Below, one piece after another: positions 60,304 to 64,000 of a stretch of DNA of 64,000 bases. Location of the stretch: the NCBI GenBank assembly GCA_003481745.1, contig QULP01000004.1, forward strand, positions 353,718 to 417,717, in the 5' to 3' direction. The translations under genes and the position numbers were made by a program. The notes under the pieces are model-generated. The model was not told where the DNA came from, searched no databases, and worked only from the letters and a program-made list of their open reading frames with translations. How positions within the stretch are numbered: the stretch's first letter is position 1; every line of letters starts with the position of its first letter. This DNA is from Firmicutes bacterium OM04-13BH (GTDB taxonomy: Bacteria; Bacillota; Clostridia; Lachnospirales; Lachnospiraceae).

Positions 60304-60663
60304 ATGAGAAAAAAGAAAGATACGCACAGCTTTGATTTTCGTCCTTTAGGACTGGCAATCAGAGAAGCCAGAGAGAAAGCAGGGCTTTCCAGAAATGATT
60401 TAGGCGATAAAGTCTTTTACGGAGAACGTCATATCGCAGATATTGAAAATATCGGGAAACACCCTAGCTTTCAGTTATTCCATGATTTAGTTACCATGTT
60501 CAATATATCTGTTGACGAGTATTTCTATCCAGCGAAGAATGTTGAAAAAAATACAGCCCGCCGTCAGATAGATTCGTCACTTGATTTATTGAGTGATAAC
60601 GAATTAAAAATCATTCAAGGTACGATTGACGGTATCTTGAACAGCAGAGAGAATAAGAAGTGA
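60304..60663 (+). CDS. Tn916 orf9-like XRE repressor
   Basis: A 119-residue protein with an N-terminal Cro/C1 domain: LGLAIREAREKAGLSRNDLG, VFYGERHIADIENIGKHPSF, then LVTMFNISVDEYF. The C-terminal part (DSSLDLLSDNELKIIQGTID) matches Tn916 orf9 and other element repressors. In Tn916 the orf9 product represses the orf7 promoter. It is transcribed opposite to its neighbours, as in Tn916, and is followed by a strong terminator. AGGTG precedes the ATG. Confidence 0.9.
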   Translation: MRKKKDTHSFDFRPLGLAIREAREKAGLSRNDLGDKVFYGERHIADIENIGKHPSFQLFHDLVTMFNISVDEYFYPAKNVEKNTARRQIDSSLDLLSDNELKIIQGTIDGILNSRENKK

Positions 60664-60690
60664 TTTGCTTCTTATTTTCTCTGTTTTTCT
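60644..60690 (+). terminator. Terminator after orf9-like gene
   Basis: GCAGAGAGAATAAGAAG, at the end of the gene, pairs with CTTCTTATTTTCTCTG and is followed by TTTTT. The arms are long and nearly perfect. Confidence 0.85.
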
Positions 60691-60742
60691 ATACAGATTC
60701 TTCAACGCTTATTTGCTGATCTGCTCCGCAGGCAACAAATAA

Positions 60743-60787
60743 GAGCCGATAATATATAAGTTACAATAACTTACAAATTATCGGCTC
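60743..60787. terminator. Long stem-loop over the end of the KTR gene
   Basis: GAGCCGATAAT (60743-60753) pairs with ATTATCGGCTC (60777-60787), with TAAGTTA/TAACTTA inside. The stop codon of the KTR gene lies in the right arm. A second hairpin, CTTATTTG/CAAATAAG, adjoins it to the left. Confidence 0.65.
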
Positions 60788-60963
60788 TGCGTCTTAGCGT
60801 CTGGCTCTCTGATAATTATATTTCCATGTTTTATATTGATTAGAGTTTCCTGTTTGCACTTCGGACAGAATAACGGAAAATTTATCAATTCTGTATCGTC
60901 CCGTATTTTGATTCGTGTCTTGTTGTTACAAATAGGACATAACACCCATGATTGATTACTCAT
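60778..60963 (-). CDS. Cysteine-rich KTR-type small protein (Tn916 orf6-like)
   Basis: A 61-residue protein with two zinc knuckles, VLCPICNNKTRIKI and LFCPKCKQETLINI, and the conserved end REPDAKTQSR. It belongs to the cysteine-rich KTR family, found in Tn916-like elements next to the accessory gene. Function unknown; small zinc-ribbon proteins often bind nucleic acid. AAAGGTGG precedes the ATG. It resembles the protein at 50082-50255 in element 1. Confidence 0.85.
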   Translation of the reverse strand: MSNQSWVLCPICNNKTRIKIRDDTELINFPLFCPKCKQETLINIKHGNIIIREPDAKTQSR

Positions 60964-60992
60964 AGAAGCACCACCTTTGCGACAATAGATTT

Positions 60993-61223
60993 TTAAAATT
61001 TAATCTTTGTCTTTTTTGTAATCGTATAAATATATTCCTCTGGTGTGGGACGCTTATTTCTAAACAACTTTCTGAAATTCGCTTGTACCTCTGGGTCGGT
61101 GCTGGTCATTGCTTCATCAATAGTAGCTTCTATATCAGTCCGAATATCAGCAAGCGATGCTCCATCTGCTTTAGCACCAGTTTTCAACATTTTTTTAATA
61201 TGTCGTTTTTTTAATCCTACCAT
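60993..61223 (-). CDS. Small protein with Spo0A-C-terminus-like tail
   Basis: A 76-residue protein, basic at the start (MVGLKKRHIKKMLKTG), then DIRTDIEATIDEAMTSTDPE and a tail FRNKRPTPEEYIYTITKKTK. The last half resembles short element-borne proteins annotated as Spo0A C-terminal-like (the KPTxxEFI pattern), but it lacks the Spo0A recognition helix. It lies 37 bases downstream of the MATE gene on the same strand. The ribosome site is weak (AGAGATT). I do not assign a function. Confidence 0.5.
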   Translation of the reverse strand: MVGLKKRHIKKMLKTGAKADGASLADIRTDIEATIDEAMTSTDPEVQANFRKLFRNKRPTPEEYIYTITKKTKIKF

Positions 61224-61260
61224 ATTTTTAATCTCTGTTATATAAAAGCGTTCCTAACCT

Positions 61261-62640
61261 TTATGTATTTTGTTGTCCAGATAAAAATTTCTGTTTTGAT
61301 AAAGCAAGTTCTTTGTGTAAATGCACCGCCATAAAAATAGTAATCACAGCAGAAAGTACATCAGCGATTGGCTGGGCGTACATAATGCCGTTGATTCCCC
61401 AAAATACTGGAAGAATCAGAATTACAGGTATGAAACAAATTCCTTGCCGACAAGCTCCTAAAAAGAAACCAGCTAACCCTTTCCCAAGAGCGAGTAATAA
61501 TGAAGAATATACAGTATAGAAGCCAAACAACATAAATGAAAAACCATTTATCCGTAAAGATTGAGTTCCTACACGAATCATATCTAAATCCATTTTTGTG
61601 AATTGTGATATGATTCCTTTTGAAAATATTGCCAATATCAATCCATAAATAACACAAAATATGGTAGACCATAAAATTGATGTTTTAATTGCTTCTTGTA
61701 AACGGTAAAATTTCTTTGCACCATAACTATATCCGGCAATCGGCTGAAAACCTTTAATAAATCCAAATACCATCAAACTTCCCATAGAAACAATTCTTGT
61801 CACAGCCCCCATACCAGCAATTACAGAATCTCCATAGACCATAGATTTTGTATTTACAAAAGAAATAGAAAGGCTTGTTAATATCTGAAAAACAAGTGTT
61901 GGTATTCCGATTTTAAATATCTCTGACATAATATCTTTTGTAAATGAAAAATTCCTAATTCTAAAATGATAGGTACTTTTTTTTCTAAGAATAAATGTTA
62001 AATAAACTAATGTAGAAACAATCTGTGAAATAGCAGTTGCGATTGCCGCTCCTGCAACACCCATATTTAATATATAAATGAATACAGGGTCTAAACCAAT
62101 ATTCAATATTGCACCAGTCATTAAGGCACACATAGTTGTTTTTGCCGCTCCCTCACTGGTTACAATATTATTCATCGTTACATTAAACACATTGAAAATA
62201 CAAGAAATAATATAAATGCTGGCATAGGTAATAGCGTAAGGCATGATACTGTCTGTTGCTCCTAAAAATTTAAGAATAGGACGAAGAAAAATTATGGATA
62301 AAATAATCATAATTGCACCTACAGTAATACTACTATACAATGCCGTACTTGCTACTTGATTTGCTTTTTCTTTGTCACCCTTTCCTAATAATCTAGACAG
62401 ATAAGATGCTGAACCATTTCCAAACAGTAAGCCTAATCCCACTACTACTTGACCAAGTGGATAAACTACTGAGATTGCTCCCATCTGACTTGTACCCAAA
62501 CTACCTACAAAATAGGCATCCACCAGATTGTAGATAGCATTTACCATCATACCCAACATGGTAGGGATTCCCATAGCCATAAGGGCTTTTGGTATCGGAG
62601 CATTTCCTAATAACTCCATTTTGTTGTTACGATTGTTCAT
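61261..62640 (-). CDS. MATE-family efflux transporter
   Basis: A 459-residue membrane protein with 12 predicted helices in two halves, starting MELLGNAPIPKALMAMGIPT. Conserved features include NAIYNLVDAYFVGSLGTSQM, ASYLSRLLGKGDKEKAN and GFIKGFQPIAGYSYGAKK. It matches the MepA-like branch of MATE pumps, which export cationic drugs using a sodium or proton gradient. AAAGGAG precedes the ATG. It diverges from a PadR-type regulator gene, the usual arrangement for a drug-inducible pump, and occupies the tet(M) position of a Tn916-like element, so it is probably the element's resistance cargo. Confidence 0.92.
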   Translation of the reverse strand: MNNRNNKMELLGNAPIPKALMAMGIPTMLGMMVNAIYNLVDAYFVGSLGTSQMGAISVVYPLGQVVVGLGLLFGNGSASYLSRLLGKGDKEKANQVASTALYSSITVGAIMIILSIIFLRPILKFLGATDSIMPYAITYASIYIISCIFNVFNVTMNNIVTSEGAAKTTMCALMTGAILNIGLDPVFIYILNMGVAGAAIATAISQIVSTLVYLTFILRKKSTYHFRIRNFSFTKDIMSEIFKIGIPTLVFQILTSLSISFVNTKSMVYGDSVIAGMGAVTRIVSMGSLMVFGFIKGFQPIAGYSYGAKKFYRLQEAIKTSILWSTIFCVIYGLILAIFSKGIISQFTKMDLDMIRVGTQSLRINGFSFMLFGFYTVYSSLLLALGKGLAGFFLGACRQGICFIPVILILPVFWGINGIMYAQPIADVLSAVITIFMAVHLHKELALSKQKFLSGQQNT

Positions 62641-62680
62641 TCAAAAATCTCCTTTCTCTTGACATGAATTATAAAATATA

Positions 62681-62736
62681 ATAGTATAAATTACAGCATA
62701 TTTAGCTGTAGGAATTATACTACTATAATTTATAGT
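62681..62736. promoter_or_regulatory. Operator dyads between MATE and PadR genes
   Basis: A perfect 15-base palindrome ACTATAA-T-TTATAGT lies at 62722-62736. A longer imperfect dyad (ATAGTATAAATTACAGC at 62681-62697 with GCTGTAGGAATTATACTA downstream) lies beside it. These cover the shared promoter region and are candidate PadR binding sites. Confidence 0.6.
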
Positions 62737-62765
62737 AACTGTCAATATAAATGGAGGAAAAATTT

Positions 62766-63296
62766 ATGGCAACGATTGATTTAATAGTATTAGGGATTCT
62801 CAAAAAAGAATCCATGAGTGCATACGATATTCAAAAAATGGTGGAATATCGAAACATCTCTAAATGGGTAAAAATTAGTACCCCCTCAATCTACAAAAAA
62901 GTGATTCAGTTAGAGGGAAAAGGCTATATCACTAGCACACAGGTTAAAGATGGAAAAATGCCAGAAAAAGCAGTTTACACATTGACTGATTCTGGAAATT
63001 CTCAATTTGAAAAACTTATGCTAGATATATCCTGCAAACCAATTCATATTTTTTTAGATTTTAATGCCGTAATTGTCAACCTTGACAGTTTATCCAAAGA
63101 TAATCAAAAACTATGTCTTGATAATATCGAAAATAATATTAAAATGCTTAAATCATATATAGAGGAAAATAGGAATTTTAAAAAGAATATTCCTGAAATC
63201 CCCGAAACTGGATTAGCCGTTTTAGAACAACAGGCTATTCTTGTACAAGCAATCGAAACATGGATTATGTCAATGAGAGAGCATCTTAATTTGTAA
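62766..63296 (+). CDS. PadR-family transcriptional regulator
   Basis: A 176-residue regulator. The winged helix (about 1-85) has IDLIVLGILKKESMSAYDIQ, SIYKKVIQLEGKGYITSTQV and KAVYTLTDSGNSQFEKLM. The C-terminal half (about 95-176) is the helical dimerisation domain of the longer PadR subgroup. PadR proteins repress an adjacent transporter gene and release it when the drug binds. ATG 62766 follows GGAGG; an ATG at 62751 overlaps the ribosome site and is rejected. It is divergent from the MATE gene. Confidence 0.9.
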   Translation: MATIDLIVLGILKKESMSAYDIQKMVEYRNISKWVKISTPSIYKKVIQLEGKGYITSTQVKDGKMPEKAVYTLTDSGNSQFEKLMLDISCKPIHIFLDFNAVIVNLDSLSKDNQKLCLDNIENNIKMLKSYIEENRNFKKNIPEIPETGLAVLEQQAILVQAIETWIMSMREHLNL

Positions 63297-63315
63297 TATC
63301 CCTCCAAAAAATATA

Positions 63316-63357
63316 AAGGGCTTGCTATGCGTAGTTTATACGAAAGCAAGCCTTTTG
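63316..63357. terminator. Bidirectional terminator between PadR and tcpC-like genes
   Basis: AAGGGCTTGC (63316-63325) pairs with GCAAGCCTTT (63346-63355), with flanking A-rich and T-rich tracts. It separates the cargo from the transfer region. Confidence 0.8.
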
Positions 63358-63359
63358 TC

Positions 63360-64000
63360 TTATTTAATAATCTTCCAGTTATCGTCCTTATGAAGCACAA
63401 GCTCATACTGTGAGATTTGCGTCATTTTCGACTTGTTATCCAGATACTTCACAGACACACTGACCTTGAGGTTATCTCCGTCTTTGGTAAAGACAGGGTT
63501 TACCAGTTCCGAAAATACATAGTCGCCGGATACAGGAGCAAGCACGCTGGCTTTGACATAATAGGCAAGTTCTTTTTCCGTAGCTGTCGGATAGAGCTTA
63601 AAGAATGTTTCCAAGAAAGCGGTAGCGTCCTTGACAGTATCGGAGCTGACACTGACATCTGTTTCCTGTGCTTTCGGTTCATACTTTGATTTCTGCACTG
63701 CCGGAGCAAGGGTAGGATTCTGGGTAATGACCATTGCACCGTCCTTATCCACATGAACGGTCACTGTGTAGTTTTCTGTGACTGTCTGTGTCTGTTCTCC
63801 CTCTTTTACCTGCTGATCTACTTCGTAGGCAACGGTAAAATCGTTCGTTCCAGGCTGTTCTACATTCCAGACCAGCACATTTGTAACGGTAGCACTGGTT
63901 GGTATATCTGTTCTGATGGTATCGGCGTTCAAGTCCTGTAATTCTTTGGTAATGTATTTACTGATTTCTGTTGTCCTTGCTTCAATGGCTTCCTTGCTGG
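63360..64000 (-). CDS. tcpC: TcpC/Tn916 orf13-like conjugal transfer protein (5' part outside window)
   Basis: The reverse frame is open from the stop codon at 63360 to the right edge, giving the last 213 residues of a larger protein. It contains two NTF2-like segments (VLVWNVEQPGTNDFTVAYEV, then DATAFLETFFKLYPTATEKE and PVFTKDGDNLKVSVSVKYLD), ending HKDDNWKIIK. This matches the C-terminal domains of TcpC / Tn916 orf13, a membrane-anchored component of the conjugation channel in Gram-positive bacteria. It shows that element 2 has conjugation genes beyond the window. Confidence 0.88.
   Translation of the reverse strand, partial: SKEAIEARTTEISKYITKELQDLNADTIRTDIPTSATVTNVLVWNVEQPGTNDFTVAYEVDQQVKEGEQTQTVTENYTVTVHVDKDGAMVITQNPTLAPAVQKSKYEPKAQETDVSVSSDTVKDATAFLETFFKLYPTATEKELAYYVKASVLAPVSGDYVFSELVNPVFTKDGDNLKVSVSVKYLDNKSKMTQISQYELVLHKDDNWKIIK

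Larger units (their letters stand above)
57030..64000. mobile_element. Tn916-family conjugative element 2, left part
   Basis: Gene order from the left end is int, xis, orf8-like, orf7-like sigma factor, orf9-like XRE repressor on the opposite strand, orf6-like KTR protein, cargo (Spo0A-tail-like protein, MATE pump, PadR) and then an orf13/TcpC-like gene cut by the window edge. This is the Tn916 order with the cargo in the position of tet(M). The element continues beyond 64000, where transfer genes are expected. Confidence 0.88.

Noticed and set aside
1..64000. CRISPR arrays, rRNA, tRNA genes and common riboswitches
   Set aside because: No regularly spaced direct repeats, tRNA cloverleaf, rRNA stretch or recognisable riboswitch core was found on either strand.

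Overview
The window looks like a low-to-mid GC Firmicutes chromosome, most likely a gut Lachnospiraceae. Reasons: an SPKTGD-type sortase signal, DUF4250 and DUF3783 proteins, clostridial-type anaerobic NrdD, AGGAGG-like ribosome binding sites throughout, GH112/GH136 glycan enzymes and Tn916-family mobile DNA. The species is inference; no rRNA or tRNA gene was found.

Layout. (1) 1-8935: a host-glycan locus. A GH112 galacto/lacto-N-biose phosphorylase (partial at the left edge) diverges from two AraC-type regulators. On the other side of these lies a very large cell-wall-anchored beta-helix enzyme of the GH136 lacto-N-biosidase type, preceded in the same operon by a small helical membrane protein resembling its chaperone LnbY. 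Together they suggest release of lacto-N-biose from milk or mucin glycans outside the cell and phosphorolysis inside. (2) 9113-13289: a small XRE regulator, a metallophosphoesterase, and a solute-binding lipoprotein overlapping a hybrid histidine kinase. (3) 13406-33915: housekeeping and metabolism. These genes are rlmD, yhaM, an HtrA-like protein lacking its catalytic residues, mutS2 with a two-component system, trmL, an AIR-synthase-like protein, a 34-residue membrane peptide, a DnaQ-type exonuclease, a radical SAM protein, a CPA2 antiporter, nrdD, dapF, and hutH with a YuiF-type transporter. (4) 34267-43883: a BTAD/AAA/TPR regulator, a DUF3783 protein, a DeoR-controlled aldolase-MFS operon, and clpB with a DUF4250 gene.

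(5) 43956 to the right edge: two mobile elements in tandem, both inserted at the CIRCE heat-shock operator of clpB. The first (43956-57052, about 13.1 kb) is complete. It carries int/xis, an ABC-transporter cargo operon with a GntR regulator, a Cys-rich KTR protein, a MobC/relaxase pair with an oriT-like region, a ParM/ParR-like partition pair, an ORF6N-PLD protein and TnpV, and it has matching integrase arm sites at both ends. The second (57030 to beyond 64000) follows Tn916 gene order (int, xis, orf8, orf7, orf9, orf6-like, then orf13), with a MATE efflux pump and PadR regulator where Tn916 carries tet(M). The 23-bp core at both left junctions contains the clpB -35 hexamer and one CIRCE arm, so integration appears to rebuild the clpB promoter and operator.

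Other points of interest are a dispersed ~100-bp repeat, a 449-bp same-strand overlap between the relaxase and a coiled-coil membrane protein, NrdR-like boxes before nrdD, and a palindrome found both upstream of and inside the ORF6N gene.
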